From: Grimontia celer
GTDB taxonomy: Bacteria > Pseudomonadota > Gammaproteobacteria > Enterobacterales > Vibrionaceae
Direction: 5' to 3'
Length of the DNA: 64,000 bases
NCBI RefSeq assembly: GCF_900055185.1
Contig: NZ_FIZX01000003.1
Location: forward strand, 248,001-312,000
Part shown: positions 30,386-39,676 of the stretch, piece after piece
Layout of the letters: each line of letters opens with the position of its first letter
Position numbering within the stretch: position 1 is the first letter of the stretch
Notes under the pieces: generated by a model
Databases searched by the model: none
The model's input: the letters and a program-made list of their open reading frames with translations, nothing else
What the model was told of the DNA's origin: nothing
Translations under genes and position numbers: made by a program

Positions 30386-32959
30386 TTAAAGCAGCGCTTT
30401 CAGTCGGTACAACGCATCAAGTGCTTGTCTTGGCGTCAGGTTATCCGGCTCGACATCGGCCAGTGCTTTTTCCACCTCACTAAGCTCTGGCAGCAAAGAA
30501 AGCTGTGCTGCCGCGCTGCTGGTTGGTGTAGTTTGTTCACCTGTCACCACTTCGTGTCCGCTCGCTTCCAACTGACGCAGTTTTTTCTTTGCTCGCTGAA
30601 TCACGGTTTTGGGTACTCCAGCTAACCCAGCCACAGCAAGGCCATACGATTTACTGGCAGCGCCTTCCTGAACCGCGTGCATAAAGGCGATTTCATCCCC
30701 ATGCTCTACGGCGTCCAAATGCACATTCACCAGTCCTGGTACTTGTCCTGACAGTTCCGTCAACTCAAAGTAGTGGGTCGCAAACAGTGTCATCGCTTTG
30801 AGCTTCTCTGCGAGCCATTCTGCACTTGCCCATGCCAGTGAGAGGCCATCATAAGTGCTGGTGCCGCGGCCAATCTCATCCATCAATACCAGGCTGTTTT
30901 CGGTGGCGTTATGAAGAATGTTTGCTGTCTCTGTCATTTCGACCATGAAGGTTGAGCGGCCAGAAGCCAGATCATCGGATGCGCCGATACGGGTGAAAAT
31001 ACGATCCACGGGACCCAACATGACGGATTCTGCCGGTACATACGAGCCGATATGTGCCATCAGGGTGATCAACGCAGTTTGACGCATGTAGGTCGATTTA
31101 CCACCCATATTAGGGCCAGTGATGATCAACATACGGCGACCTGGATTGAGTGAGGTTGGATTCGCAATAAATGGGGCGTCCATCACTTGCTCAACCACTG
31201 GGTGACGACCCCCAGTGATATCAATGCCACGTTGCTCAGTCAGCGTTGGGCGGCAGTAATCCAGTGACTCAGCACGCTCAGCCAGATTAGCCAGTACATC
31301 GAGTGTTGAAAGCGCTTCAGCGGCACGTTGCAGTTTCTCAAGATGTGGGAGCAGTTGGTCGAACAGCTCTTCCCAGAGTTTCTTCTCAAGTGCTAATGCT
31401 TTTGATTTGGAGTTGAGTACCTTGTCTTCATGCTCTTTGAGCTCAGGGATAATGTAACGCTCGGCGTTTTTCAGTGTTTGGCGGCGCACGTAGTAAGGTG
31501 GTACCAAGTGACTTTGACCACGGCTGACCTGAATGTAAAAACCATGAACCTGATTGAAGCCAACCTTCAACGTATCAATGTCATGACGGTCACGCTCGCG
31601 GGCTTCCAGCTCCTCAAGGTAGCGGGTGGCACCGTCAGCCAAATCGCGCCATTCATCAAGCTCAGCATTATAGCCGGGGGCAATAACACCACCATCACGG
31701 ATAACCACTGGTGGCGCTTCTACCACTGCGCGTTCGAGCAGCTCAGCAAGCTCCGGCATTGGGGCGCTGGCTTGTTTCAGCGGTGCAATGGCTTCATCCT
31801 GCACTTCACCAAGCAAGCTTTCAATTTCCGGCAATTGTTGCAATGCGCCGCGGAGTCTTGCCATATCACGAGGGCGTGCAGAGCGAATCGCCAGTCGTCC
31901 AAGAATACGCTCCATGTCGCCAATAGGTCGAAGTGAGCTGGCTAAATCTACGTATAACCCAGTGTCTTTCAGTACAGTGATGGCATCCAGGCGACGGTTC
32001 ACAATCTTGAAGTCACGCATTGGCTGATGGAGCCAGCGTTTCAGAAGACGACTGCCCATCGGCGTAGTGGTTCTGTCGAGCACAGACGCGACAGTATTCT
32101 CCAAACCGCCTGAAAGGTTTTGGGTGAGTTCCAGGTTGCGGCGTGTGGCGGCATCCAGAATCACAGATTGATCTTTGTTTTCTTTCACCAAGGCGCGAAT
32201 GTGGGGAAGGGCGGTGCGCTGTGTGTCTTTGACGTACTGCATCAAGCAGCCTGCAGCTGCCAGTCCAAGCGAGCACTCTTCAACACCAAAACCGACAAGA
32301 TCCCGGGTGCCGAATTGCTGGTTCAACTGCTGCCTAGCCGTCTCGAGATCAAATTCCCAAATAGGACGACGGCGACTACCCTTGCACATATCGGTCAGCG
32401 AAGAGAATGCGAAATCTTCCGGATACAACAACTCTGCAGGTCGCGTGCGCTGCAATTCTGCCTGCATTTCTTCTTCTGTTGTTGGTTCACTCAGGAGGAA
32501 ACGGCCTGAGGTGATATCCAGTGTGGCGTAACCAAATCGGTCGCCGTTGGCGAAAATCGCGGCAAGCAGGTTATCGACACGCTCATTTAATAGCGCCTCA
32601 TCCGAGACCGTACCAGGTGTCACAATACGGACAACCTGACGCTCAACAGGCCCCTTGCTGGTGGCTGGATCGCCGATTTGTTCACAAATCGCTACGGATT
32701 CTCCGAGCTGAACCAGACGGGCGAGGTATCCTTCTACAGAATGGTACGGAACGCCTGCCATCGGAATCGGTTCACCGGCTGAGGCGCCACGTTTGGTCAG
32801 AGAGATATCAAGTAACTGGGATGCACGTTTGGCATCGTCATAGAACAGCTCGTAGAAATCACCCATTCGGTAGAAAAGAAGTTCTTCGGGATGCTGCGCT
32901 TTGATTTTTAGAAATTGCTGCATCATCGGCGTGTGATTTGCTGTCGCTTGTACTGTCAC
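30386..32959 (-). CDS. mutS: DNA mismatch repair protein MutS
   Basis: I place the start at a GTG (complement of 32957-32959), giving [26 protein letters not shown] longer frame extends about 67 codons upstream, but those residues do not resemble any MutS N-terminus and include the pncC control region. The 857-residue protein keeps the mismatch-reading [15 protein letters not shown] (Phe-x-Glu), the Walker [14 protein letters not shown] and the Walker [16 protein letters not shown]. It recognises base mismatches and recruits MutL. Confidence 0.96.
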   Translation of the reverse strand: MTVQATANHTPMMQQFLKIKAQHPEELLFYRMGDFYELFYDDAKRASQLLDISLTKRGASAGEPIPMAGVPYHSVEGYLARLVQLGESVAICEQIGDPATSKGPVERQVVRIVTPGTVSDEALLNERVDNLLAAIFANGDRFGYATLDITSGRFLLSEPTTEEEMQAELQRTRPAELLYPEDFAFSSLTDMCKGSRRRPIWEFDLETARQQLNQQFGTRDLVGFGVEECSLGLAAAGCLMQYVKDTQRTALPHIRALVKENKDQSVILDAATRRNLELTQNLSGGLENTVASVLDRTTTPMGSRLLKRWLHQPMRDFKIVNRRLDAITVLKDTGLYVDLASSLRPIGDMERILGRLAIRSARPRDMARLRGALQQLPEIESLLGEVQDEAIAPLKQASAPMPELAELLERAVVEAPPVVIRDGGVIAPGYNAELDEWRDLADGATRYLEELEARERDRHDIDTLKVGFNQVHGFYIQVSRGQSHLVPPYYVRRQTLKNAERYIIPELKEHEDKVLNSKSKALALEKKLWEELFDQLLPHLEKLQRAAEALSTLDVLANLAERAESLDYCRPTLTEQRGIDITGGRHPVVEQVMDAPFIANPTSLNPGRRMLIITGPNMGGKSTYMRQTALITLMAHIGSYVPAESVMLGPVDRIFTRIGASDDLASGRSTFMVEMTETANILHNATENSLVLMDEIGRGTSTYDGLSLAWASAEWLAEKLKAMTLFATHYFELTELSGQVPGLVNVHLDAVEHGDEIAFMHAVQEGAASKSYGLAVAGLAGVPKTVIQRAKKKLRQLEASGHEVVTGEQTTPTSSAAAQLSLLPELSEVEKALADVEPDNLTPRQALDALYRLKALL

Positions 32960-33074
32960 TATCTGGCCTGCAAAATTACAAAGATAAGAGAAGGCAACAG
33001 GATACGTGAATCGCGATGAATGGGTAAAGTATCGATCTCGCGATGAAGTAAAAACAAAGCCGTAAGAGGACATC

Positions 33075-33572
33075 ATGGAGCAACTCGTTAAGCTGGCAAC
33101 ACAGATAGGTGAAAGACTGAAAACGTCGAACCAGACAATAACCACAGCAGAATCTTGCACGGGTGGCGGGATCTCTTACGTACTTACCGAGGTAGCGGGA
33201 AGCTCTGCTTGGTTTGAGCGCGCCTTTGTCACCTATAGCAATGACGCTAAGCGTGAAATGGTTGGCGTGGCAACGGACACGTTGGTGGAAAATGGCGCAG
33301 TGAGCGAAGAGGTCGTTGCGGAAATGGCGGCAGGGGCACTAAAAGTAGCCAATGCTGATTTCGCTTTAGCAGTCAGCGGTATTGCTGGCCCTACTGGTGG
33401 TAGTGAAGAAAAACCAGTAGGCATGGTGTGTTTTGGCTGGGCAACCCGCAAAGGTACTGTTACGGAAACTTGTTTGTTCGATGGTGACAGGCATGAAATC
33501 CGTCGAAACACCATTGCACACAGTCTGTGTCGCTTACTCTCTTATTTAGAAAGCGAAAAACCGGAGCAGTAA
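33075..33572 (+). CDS. pncC: Nicotinamide-nucleotide amidohydrolase PncC (CinA C-terminal type)
   Basis: The 165-residue single-domain protein equals the C-terminal half of CinA. It shows [22 protein letters not shown] near residue 25, [15 protein letters not shown], and [18 protein letters not shown] with the catalytic Ser. It deamidates NMN to nicotinate mononucleotide for NAD recycling. AGAGGA precedes the ATG. Its location upstream of recA is conserved in gammaproteobacteria, where it is often labelled ygaD or cinA. Confidence 0.94.
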   Translation: MEQLVKLATQIGERLKTSNQTITTAESCTGGGISYVLTEVAGSSAWFERAFVTYSNDAKREMVGVATDTLVENGAVSEEVVAEMAAGALKVANADFALAVSGIAGPTGGSEEKPVGMVCFGWATRKGTVTETCLFDGDRHEIRRNTIAHSLCRLLSYLESEKPEQ

Positions 33573-33604
33573 CACGAAAAGCGAAGAAAAATTTTATACA
33601 GGGC

Positions 33605-33632
33605 TAGACACTGTATAAATGGACAGTATACT
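33605..33632 (+). promoter_or_regulatory. recA promoter with LexA (SOS) box
   Basis: CTGT-N8-ACAG at 33611-33626 is a full-consensus LexA box, 60 bp upstream of the recA start. It exactly fills the 16-bp spacer between a -35-like TAGACA (33605-33610) and a -10 TATACT (33627-33632). This matches the architecture of E. coli recA, where LexA occludes the promoter. Confidence 0.88.
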
Positions 33633-33685
33633 TAGCATCAATTAAACAGTTATCTGAGCGATTATTGCTTCCGTTGGAGAATCAA

Positions 33686-34729
33686 ATGGACGACAACAAA
33701 CAGAAGGCGTTAGCCGCAGCCCTGGGACAGATCGAAAAACAATTCGGTAAAGGTTCGATCATGCGTCTGGGTGATGACCGCACGATGGACATTGAAACCG
33801 TTTCTACCGGCTCTCTGTCTCTGGATATCGCGCTGGGTGCGGGCGGTCTGCCATACGGCCGTATTGTTGAAATCTATGGTCCTGAGTCTTCAGGTAAAAC
33901 CACTCTGACACTGCAAGTTATCGCGGAAGCACAAAAGCAAGGCAAAACCTGTGCGTTCATCGATGCGGAGCACGCACTTGACCCTGTATATGCTCGCAAA
34001 CTGCACGTTGACATCGACAATCTGCTTGTATCTCAGCCAGACACGGGTGAGCAGGCGCTGGAAATTGCTGACGCACTGACGCGTTCAGGTGCAGTTGACG
34101 TTATCATTATTGACTCCGTTGCAGCACTGACGCCGAAAGCAGAAATTGAAGGTGAGATGGGTGACTCTCACATGGGTCTGCAGGCACGTATGCTTTCTCA
34201 GGCGATGCGTAAACTGACGGCGAACATCAAAAACAGCAACACTCTGATGATTTTCATCAACCAAATCCGTATGAAGATTGGTGTGATGTTCGGTAACCCA
34301 GAAACCACTACCGGTGGTAATGCACTGAAATTCTATGCTTCTGTTCGTCTTGATATCCGTCGTATCGGCTCTATCAAAGAAGGCGATGAAGTGGTGGGTA
34401 ACGATACCCGCGTGAAAGTCGTGAAAAACAAGATTGCAGCACCGTTTAAACAAGCTGAATTCCAAATTATGTACGGCGAAGGCATCAACCTTTACGGTGA
34501 GCTGATTGACCTGGGCGTGAAACACAAGCTGGTTGAGAAGGCAGGCGCATGGTACAGCTACAACGGCGATAAAATCGGCCAGGGTAAAGCAAACGCATGT
34601 CGATTCCTGAAAGAGAATCCAGAAATCGCGAAAGAATTGGATAAGACTCTGCGTGATATGCTGCTTCAAACTGGTCAGCCACAATCAGAGAACAACGACG
34701 CTGAGTTGCCTGAAGAGGAAGCGTTCTGA
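33686..34729 (+). CDS. recA: Recombinase RecA
   Basis: The start at 33686 ([21 protein letters not shown]) has TTGGAGA upstream and matches the family N-terminus. The 347-residue protein has Walker [10 protein letters not shown], Walker [18 protein letters not shown]-binding loops L1 ([14 protein letters not shown]) and L2 ([18 protein letters not shown]), and an acidic C-terminal tail ([12 protein letters not shown]). It catalyses strand exchange and triggers LexA self-cleavage. Regulated by the LexA box at 33611. Confidence 0.98.
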   Translation: MDDNKQKALAAALGQIEKQFGKGSIMRLGDDRTMDIETVSTGSLSLDIALGAGGLPYGRIVEIYGPESSGKTTLTLQVIAEAQKQGKTCAFIDAEHALDPVYARKLHVDIDNLLVSQPDTGEQALEIADALTRSGAVDVIIIDSVAALTPKAEIEGEMGDSHMGLQARMLSQAMRKLTANIKNSNTLMIFINQIRMKIGVMFGNPETTTGGNALKFYASVRLDIRRIGSIKEGDEVVGNDTRVKVVKNKIAAPFKQAEFQIMYGEGINLYGELIDLGVKHKLVEKAGAWYSYNGDKIGQGKANACRFLKENPEIAKELDKTLRDMLLQTGQPQSENNDAELPEEEAF

Positions 34730-34746
34730 GTTTAACTGCAAAAGAA

Positions 34747-35178
34747 TTGGCGGTGGGCATGCTGTCCCGCCGCGACCATTCAGAACTGGAGCTGCGTCAG
34801 AAACTGGCGCAGCGACAGTTCCCTCCTGAAGAAATCGATACCGCAATAGAACATTGTCTTTTCCACCATTGGCTGGATGACAAACGTTTTGCCGAAATGC
34901 TGCTTCGCCATGGGGCCTCGAAAGGTCATGGTTGGCAACGTATCTGCTTTGATGCTAAACGAAAGGGCATCAGCACGTCATTGCTGGAAATTGCACAGGA
35001 AAACCAACAACATGATTGGTTCGAGCTGGCAAAAGATCTGGCTAAACGCCGTTTCGGTAATTACGACGGCACTTTACCGACGGTAGATTTCAAGCAACGC
35101 GCAAAATGGACCCGTTACCTTCAAAGTCGTGGTTTTAGCTTTGACCAAATCAGTTACGCCCTCTCGAAAGACGACTAA
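34747..35178 (+). CDS. recX: Regulatory protein RecX
   Basis: The product has the RecX three-helix repeats: SRRDHSELELRQKLAQRQFPPEEIDTAIE, DDKRFAEMLLRHGASKGHGWQRI and AKWTRYLQSRGFSFDQISYALS. It modulates RecA filaments. The first standard start is TTG at 34747, with only a weak ribosome site. Family alignment suggests the protein should begin about seven codons earlier (SLTAKEL...). A CTG at 34726, overlapping the recA stop, has AGAGGAAG at ideal spacing. The start is therefore unsettled; the gene itself is clear. Confidence 0.9.
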   Translation: MAVGMLSRRDHSELELRQKLAQRQFPPEEIDTAIEHCLFHHWLDDKRFAEMLLRHGASKGHGWQRICFDAKRKGISTSLLEIAQENQQHDWFELAKDLAKRRFGNYDGTLPTVDFKQRAKWTRYLQSRGFSFDQISYALSKDD

Positions 35179-35333
35179 AACCCAGCGATTGCAGGCATAG
35201 TCTGCGATCTATCTTGTTTATGCCTCTTTTCGCAATTGGTCAGGTTGTTTACAATGTCGGCCAATTGACTCTGATCACGTCGCCTGTTACGCGACGCAGT
35301 GATTACTACAACTCCAATTTTCAGGATTAGCCA

Positions 35334-37916
35334 ATGTACATGAGCACCGACGAGATCCGCCGCGCGTTTCTCGAATTCTTTGAAAGCAAAGGGCACACTA
35401 TCGTGCCTAGCTCATCGCTCGTGCCTGCCAACGACCCAACGCTGTTGTTCACAAACGCAGGTATGAACCAGTTTAAAGATTGCTTCCTAGGCCTAGAAAA
35501 ACGCGCCTATACCCGAGCGACAACAGCGCAGCGCTGTGTACGTGCCGGTGGTAAGCATAATGACCTGGAAAACGTAGGCTTCACTGCCCGTCACCACACT
35601 TTCTTCGAAATGCTGGGTAACTTCAGCTTCGGTGATTACTTCAAAGAAGACGCTATCGCCTTTGCGTGGGAATTCTTGACTGAAGTACTGCAACTGCCAA
35701 AAGACCGCCTGATGGTGACGGTTTACGAAACAGACGACGAAGCATTCGCACTGTGGAACGAGAAAATTGGCATTCCAGTTGACCGTATCGTTCGCATTGG
35801 TGACAAGAAAGGTGGTAAGCCATACGAGTCAGATAACTTCTGGCAGATGGGTGACACTGGCCCTTGTGGTCCATGTACTGAAATTTTCTACGATCACGGT
35901 GACCACATTTGGGGTGGTCCTCCAGGTTCTCCAGAAGAAGATGGCGACCGCTTCATTGAAATTTGGAATAACGTATTCATGCAGTACAACCGTCATGCCG
36001 ATGGCACGATGGAACCACTGCCTAAGCCTTCTGTTGATACAGGCATGGGTATCGAGCGTATTGCTGCGATCATGCAGGGCGTTCACTCAAACTATGAAAT
36101 CGACATCTTCCAAACCCTGATCAAATCAGCAGCGGAAGTGATTGGGTACGAAGACCTGTCTAACCAGTCTCTGCGTGTTGTGGCTGACCACATCCGTTCA
36201 TGTGCATTCTTGATTGTAGATGGTGTCATGCCTTCAAACGAAGGTCGTGGCTACGTTCTGCGTCGTATTATTCGTCGCGCAGTTCGTCACGGTAACAAGC
36301 TGGGCGCGACAGGCTCTTACTTCTACAAGCTGGTTGGCCCTCTGGCTGAGATCATGGGTACCGCTGGTGAAGAGCTAAAGAACCAGCAAGCAATGGTTGA
36401 GAAAGTGCTGAAGATTGAAGAAGAAAACTTCGGTCGCACACTGGATCGCGGCATGGCAATTCTGAACGATGCATTGGAAGCGCTGGATGGCAAAGTGCTG
36501 GACGGTGAAACTGTCTTCAAACTTTACGATACCTACGGCTTTCCAGCTGACCTGACTAACGACGTGGCACGTGAGCGCGGCTTCGCTATTGATGAAGAAG
36601 GCTTTGAGTCAGCGATGGAAGAGCAGCGTCAACGAGCGCGTGAAGCAGGCCAGTTTGGCACTGACTACAACTCTGTGATCAAAGTTGAAGGTAACTCTGA
36701 GTTCACCGGTTACGGTGCCACCGAAGGCAAAGGCCTGATCACTGATATCTTTGTTGATGGCATGGCGTCTGAGGCGCTGGCAACGGCAGACGAAGCTGTG
36801 ATCATCATGGACCAAACGCCGTTTTACGCAGAATCAGGTGGTCAATGTGGTGATGCAGGTTTCCTGATGACAGATGCAGGCAAGTTCGAAGTTATCGATA
36901 CCCAAAAATACGGCGCGGCTATTGGTCTGCGCGGTAAGTTGGTTGATGGCATGCTGAGCGTTGGCGACAACGTGGAAGCAAAGGTGAATGCAGAGCGTCG
37001 TCAGGCGATTGCACTGAACCACTCAGCAACCCACTTGCTTCACGAAGCACTGCGCATTGTATTGGGCGAGCATGTTCAGCAGAAAGGTTCTCTGGTTCGC
37101 GCTGAAGGTCTGCGTTTTGACTTTTCTCATCTTGAAGCGGTGAAGCCAGAAGAACTGCGCGCCGTTGAGAAGCTGGTTAATGAACAAATTCGCCGTAACC
37201 ATGACGTCTCTACTGAAATCATGGACATTGAAGCGGCAAAAGCCAAAGGTGCAATGGCACTGTTTGGTGAGAAGTACGATGATAACGTTCGCGTGTTGAC
37301 CATGGGCGATTTCTCTATCGAGCTTTGTGGCGGTACCCACGCCAATCGTACTGGCGATATCGGTATGCTCAAGATCGTTTCTGAAGGCGGTATCGCAGCA
37401 GGCGTGCGTCGTATCGAAGCGGTAACGGGTCAAGGCGCTGAAGACGCTTTCTATAGCCAGCAGCAAGAGTTTGCGAAGAAGGTGTCTGAATCTCAGAGCC
37501 GTGCGAAATCTCTGGAAAAAGAAATCCAGCAGCTGAAAGAAAAGCTGGCAGCTCAGGAAAGCGCAAGCCTGATCAACAACGTACAGGATATCAACGGTAT
37601 CAAAGTACTGATCAGCAAGCTGGACGGCGCAGATAACAAAGCATTGCGTACCATGGTTGATGATTTGAAAAACCAAATGGGTAGCGGTGTGGTGTTCCTG
37701 GGTAATGTGTCTGACGACAAAGTGGGCCTGATTGCGGGTGTTACCAAAGATCTGACTGGCAAAGTGAAAGCGGGTGAACTGGTTAACATGGTTGCTCAGC
37801 AAGTTGGCGGTAAAGGTGGTGGTCGTCCTGATATGGCACAGGCAGGTGGTTCTGATACTGCTGCACTGCCAGCGGCTCTGGAAACCGTTGCACCTTGGTT
37901 GACCGAGCGTCTGTAA
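35334..37916 (+). CDS. alaS: Alanine-tRNA ligase
   Basis: The 860-residue class II synthetase starts at ATG 35334, where AGGA has good spacing; a second ATG at 35340 is possible. The catalytic core shows [50 protein letters not shown] and GMGIERIAA. The editing domain zinc motif is [10 protein letters not shown] plus [13 protein letters not shown]. The C-terminal Ala domain ends [18 protein letters not shown]. It charges tRNA-Ala and clears mischarged Ser and Gly. Confidence 0.98.
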   Translation: MYMSTDEIRRAFLEFFESKGHTIVPSSSLVPANDPTLLFTNAGMNQFKDCFLGLEKRAYTRATTAQRCVRAGGKHNDLENVGFTARHHTFFEMLGNFSFGDYFKEDAIAFAWEFLTEVLQLPKDRLMVTVYETDDEAFALWNEKIGIPVDRIVRIGDKKGGKPYESDNFWQMGDTGPCGPCTEIFYDHGDHIWGGPPGSPEEDGDRFIEIWNNVFMQYNRHADGTMEPLPKPSVDTGMGIERIAAIMQGVHSNYEIDIFQTLIKSAAEVIGYEDLSNQSLRVVADHIRSCAFLIVDGVMPSNEGRGYVLRRIIRRAVRHGNKLGATGSYFYKLVGPLAEIMGTAGEELKNQQAMVEKVLKIEEENFGRTLDRGMAILNDALEALDGKVLDGETVFKLYDTYGFPADLTNDVARERGFAIDEEGFESAMEEQRQRAREAGQFGTDYNSVIKVEGNSEFTGYGATEGKGLITDIFVDGMASEALATADEAVIIMDQTPFYAESGGQCGDAGFLMTDAGKFEVIDTQKYGAAIGLRGKLVDGMLSVGDNVEAKVNAERRQAIALNHSATHLLHEALRIVLGEHVQQKGSLVRAEGLRFDFSHLEAVKPEELRAVEKLVNEQIRRNHDVSTEIMDIEAAKAKGAMALFGEKYDDNVRVLTMGDFSIELCGGTHANRTGDIGMLKIVSEGGIAAGVRRIEAVTGQGAEDAFYSQQQEFAKKVSESQSRAKSLEKEIQQLKEKLAAQESASLINNVQDINGIKVLISKLDGADNKALRTMVDDLKNQMGSGVVFLGNVSDDKVGLIAGVTKDLTGKVKAGELVNMVAQQVGGKGGGRPDMAQAGGSDTAALPAALETVAPWLTERL

Positions 37917-37945
37917 GCGCCGCATAAACCAAGCTAATTTAATGT

Positions 37946-37977
37946 AAAGAAAGGCTTCCTATGGAAGCCTTTCTTTT
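37946..37977 (+). terminator. Rho-independent terminator of alaS
   Basis: A long stem, AAAGAAAGGCTTCC/GGAAGCCTTTCTTT, has a 3-nt loop and a T-rich end. It lies 30 bp after the alaS stop. Confidence 0.9.
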
Positions 37978-38003
37978 ATATACATGCACATAAAGTTTAT
38001 TCT

Positions 38004-38031
38004 TTGCACTTTTTTTTTAACTCTGTATAGT
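38004..38031 (+). promoter_or_regulatory. Candidate distal csrA promoter
   Basis: TTGCAC (38004-38009) and TATAGT (38026-38031) are 16 bp apart, with a run of nine T residues in the spacer. Transcription from here would give csrA a leader of about 365 nt. Confidence 0.5.
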
Positions 38032-38402
38032 GCATCGCCTTAATGTGTGTGTGGCTATGATTTATTCGCTGCATTCACCTGATTTTTGCCCGGTAGGATG
38101 AACTTTTCCTGCCTCGCAGTATCTGACAACGTGATCTTCTGGGCACAGGGGTCACAATGTCTGGATTCGGTGTGCGAAATCTCATTGGTTAACTGGAGTT
38201 AGCTAAAGAAATGAGCCATATTGAAAAGCCAGACGGGCGCTTGGAGTACATAGCAGGCGCTTGCAAAGGATGCTCGCAAGGAAGGAAAGTAGTTGAAAGT
38301 CCATCTCGGAGCTTACGCTGCCGTGTGAGTTTACCTCGTGCAGTTAGAAGACCAAACAGACTCAACGAATAAGAAAGTTGTAAATACTCAAGGAGTAGAA
38401 GA
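38032..38402 (+). other. Long csrA leader region without a confident gene
   Basis: About 370 bp between the candidate promoter and csrA carry no recognised gene. The region contains nine GGA trinucleotides (for example at 38195, 38243, 38268, 38280, 38284 and 38392), the last within the csrA ribosome site AAGGAG. CsrA binds GGA motifs and represses its own translation in E. coli. A 53-codon open frame (ATG 38211 to TAA 38370-38372, starting MSHIEKPDGR) uses many rare codons (ATA, AGG, AGA) and is more likely untranslated. Confidence 0.5.
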
Positions 38403-38600
38403 ATGCTGATTTTGACTCGTCGCGTAGGTGAAACGCTGATGATTGGTGATGAAGTGACTGTTACCGTACTGGGCGTAAAAGGTAACCAGGTACGCATTGG
38501 TGTGAACGCGCCTAAAGAAGTGTCTGTTCACCGTGAAGAGATCTACATGCGTATTCAGGCAGAGAAGGGTAACCCAGCACCAACTGGCGGTAACTTCTAA
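38403..38600 (+). CDS. csrA: Carbon storage regulator CsrA
   Basis: The 65-residue RNA-binding dimer is [20 protein letters not shown] at the N-terminus, with RNA-contacting LTRR (residues 4-7) and [11 protein letters not shown] at residues 42-52. It binds GGA-containing hairpins in mRNA leaders to block or stabilise translation. It is antagonised by Csr small RNAs induced through BarA-UvrY. AAGGAG precedes the ATG. It lies just upstream of the Ser/Arg tRNA operon, as in E. coli and Vibrio. Confidence 0.98.
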   Translation: MLILTRRVGETLMIGDEVTVTVLGVKGNQVRIGVNAPKEVSVHREEIYMRIQAEKGNPAPTGGNF

Positions 38601-38622
38601 GCACCGCGCATTTGAGTTTTCA

Positions 38623-38653
38623 GAAAGGCCGAACGTTGACTCGGCCTTTTCTT
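38623..38653 (+). terminator. Rho-independent terminator of csrA
   Basis: The stem AAAGGCCGA/TCGGCCTTT has an 8-nt loop and trailing T residues. It lies 23 bp after the csrA stop. Confidence 0.88.
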
Positions 38654-38834
38654 TACCTAAACGCAAATAAACTGACCACATGAAGACCCAGAATGACTGT
38701 CAGACTGTGATTTTTCGAGGTGTTCAGGTCGTTCATTTAAAACACAATTGGCGGCGATTTTGCCTCGCCAAAGCGGCAAATGGCGGAGAAGTGTGCAAAC
38801 GCAACGAGATTGCAGATTTTTCCCGATAAAGTGT

Positions 38835-38862
38835 TTGACATATTCTTGGCTCAAAGTAATAT
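38835..38862 (+). promoter_or_regulatory. Promoter of the Ser/Arg tRNA operon
   Basis: A consensus TTGACA (38835-38840) and TAATAT (38857-38862) are 16 bp apart, 15 bp before the first tRNA. The following GTGCCTCCGC is a GC-rich discriminator, the kind that makes stable-RNA promoters sensitive to ppGpp. Confidence 0.8.
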
Positions 38863-38877
38863 GTGCCTCCGCAAGAC

Positions 38878-38970
38878 GGTGAGGTGGCCGAGAGGCTGAA
38901 GGCGCTCCCCTGCTAAGGGAGTATGCGGTTTATAGCCGCATCGAGGGTTCGAATCCCTCCTTCACCGCCA
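38878..38970 (+). tRNA. tRNA-Ser (anticodon GCT)
   Basis: The 93-nt gene has a long variable arm, an anticodon loop CTGCTAA and an encoded CCA end. The acceptor stem GGTGAGG/CTTCACC pairs with one G-T. It is the first gene of the seven-tRNA operon. Confidence 0.95.
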
Positions 38971-38982
38971 TTCTTGCACTGC

Positions 38983-39059
38983 GCGACCGTAGCTCAGCTG
39001 GATAGAGTACCTGGCTACGAACCAGGCGGTCGGAGGTTCGAATCCTCCCGGTCGCGCCA
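38983..39059 (+). tRNA. tRNA-Arg (anticodon ACG), copy 1
   Basis: The 77-nt cloverleaf has anticodon loop CTACGAA, T-loop TTCGAAT and an encoded CCA. The acceptor stem is GCGACCG/CGGTCGC. The ACG anticodon should be edited to ICG to read CGU, CGC and CGA. Confidence 0.96.
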
Positions 39060-39105
39060 TTATTTCATTTTTTGGCTGATGCCAGAAAATAGCCCGAATT
39101 GTTGT

Positions 39106-39182
39106 GCGCTCGTAGCTCAGCTGGATAGAGTACCTGGCTACGAACCAGGCGGTCGGAGGTTCGAATCCTCCCGAGCGCGCCA
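39106..39182 (+). tRNA. tRNA-Arg (anticodon ACG), copy 2
   Basis: The body is identical to copy 1, but the acceptor stem is GCGCTCG/CGAGCGC. CCA is encoded. Confidence 0.96.
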
Positions 39183-39192
39183 TGATTTGTGC

Positions 39193-39285
39193 GGTGAGGT
39201 GGCCGAGAGGCTGAAGGCGCTCCCCTGCTAAGGGAGTATACGGTTTGTAGCCGTATCGAGGGTTCGAATCCCTCCTTCACCGCCA
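39193..39285 (+). tRNA. tRNA-Ser (anticodon GCT), copy 2
   Basis: This is a second 93-nt serine tRNA. It differs from the first in the variable arm (ACGG/CCGT instead of GCGG/CCGC, so pairing is kept) and in one loop base. Confidence 0.95.
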
Positions 39286-39301
39286 TTTGTAAATTAGTTG
39301 C

Positions 39302-39378
39302 GCGTCCGTAGCTCAGCTGGATAGAGTACCTGGCTACGAACCAGGCGGTCGGAGGTTCGAATCCTCCCGGACGCGCCA
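39302..39378 (+). tRNA. tRNA-Arg (anticodon ACG), copy 3
   Basis: The body is identical to copies 1 and 2. The acceptor stem is GCGTCCG/CGGACGC. CCA is encoded. A 99-bp spacer without recognisable features separates it from copy 4. Confidence 0.96.
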
Positions 39379-39477
39379 TCCTAATTTACACTCCCCTTAG
39401 GCAATTGCCTTTCCAAGGACGAAGCTCCGTTTCCGACGAAGCGCTGGCATCCGGATGATGCATGAAGTGTTTACTGC

Positions 39478-39554
39478 GCGCTCGTAGCTCAGCTGGATAG
39501 AGTACCTGGCTACGAACCAGGCGGTCGGAGGTTCGAATCCTCCCGAGCGCGCCA
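39478..39554 (+). tRNA. tRNA-Arg (anticodon ACG), copy 4
   Basis: It has the same body and the same acceptor stem as copy 2 (GCGCTCG/CGAGCGC). CCA is encoded. Confidence 0.96.
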
Positions 39555-39599
39555 TTTCACTTTCACCCAGATTGTTATTTTTATGCAATCAACGCCTGC

Positions 39600-39676
39600 G
39601 CGACCGTAGCTCAGCTGGATAGAGTACCTGGCTACGAACCAGGCGGTCGGAGGTTCGAATCCTCCCGGTCGCGCCA
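39600..39676 (+). tRNA. tRNA-Arg (anticodon ACG), copy 5
   Basis: It has the same body and the same acceptor stem as copy 1 (GCGACCG/CGGTCGC). It is the last tRNA of the operon. Only T-rich DNA and a weak hairpin (CCAGT/ACTGG, 39753-39774) follow, so the operon terminator is not obvious. Confidence 0.96.

Noticed and set aside
32960-33160. Upstream extension of mutS by 67 codons
   Set aside because: The extra residues do not match any MutS N-terminus and overlap the pncC promoter and start. GTG at 32959 gives the normal protein.
37023-37925. A 300-codon open frame antisense to alaS
   Set aside because: alaS is intact and conserved through the whole stretch, and the antisense translation is low-complexity and Cys/Phe/His-rich without a recognisable domain.
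38923-39588. Several open frames repeating RVPGYEPGGRRFESS and GGFEPPTAWFVARY
   Set aside because: These are translations of the repeated tRNA-Arg genes and not proteins.
38878-39676. Direct repeats of about 77 bp as a CRISPR-like array
   Set aside because: The repeats are complete tRNA genes with cloverleaf structure, and the spacers vary widely in length.
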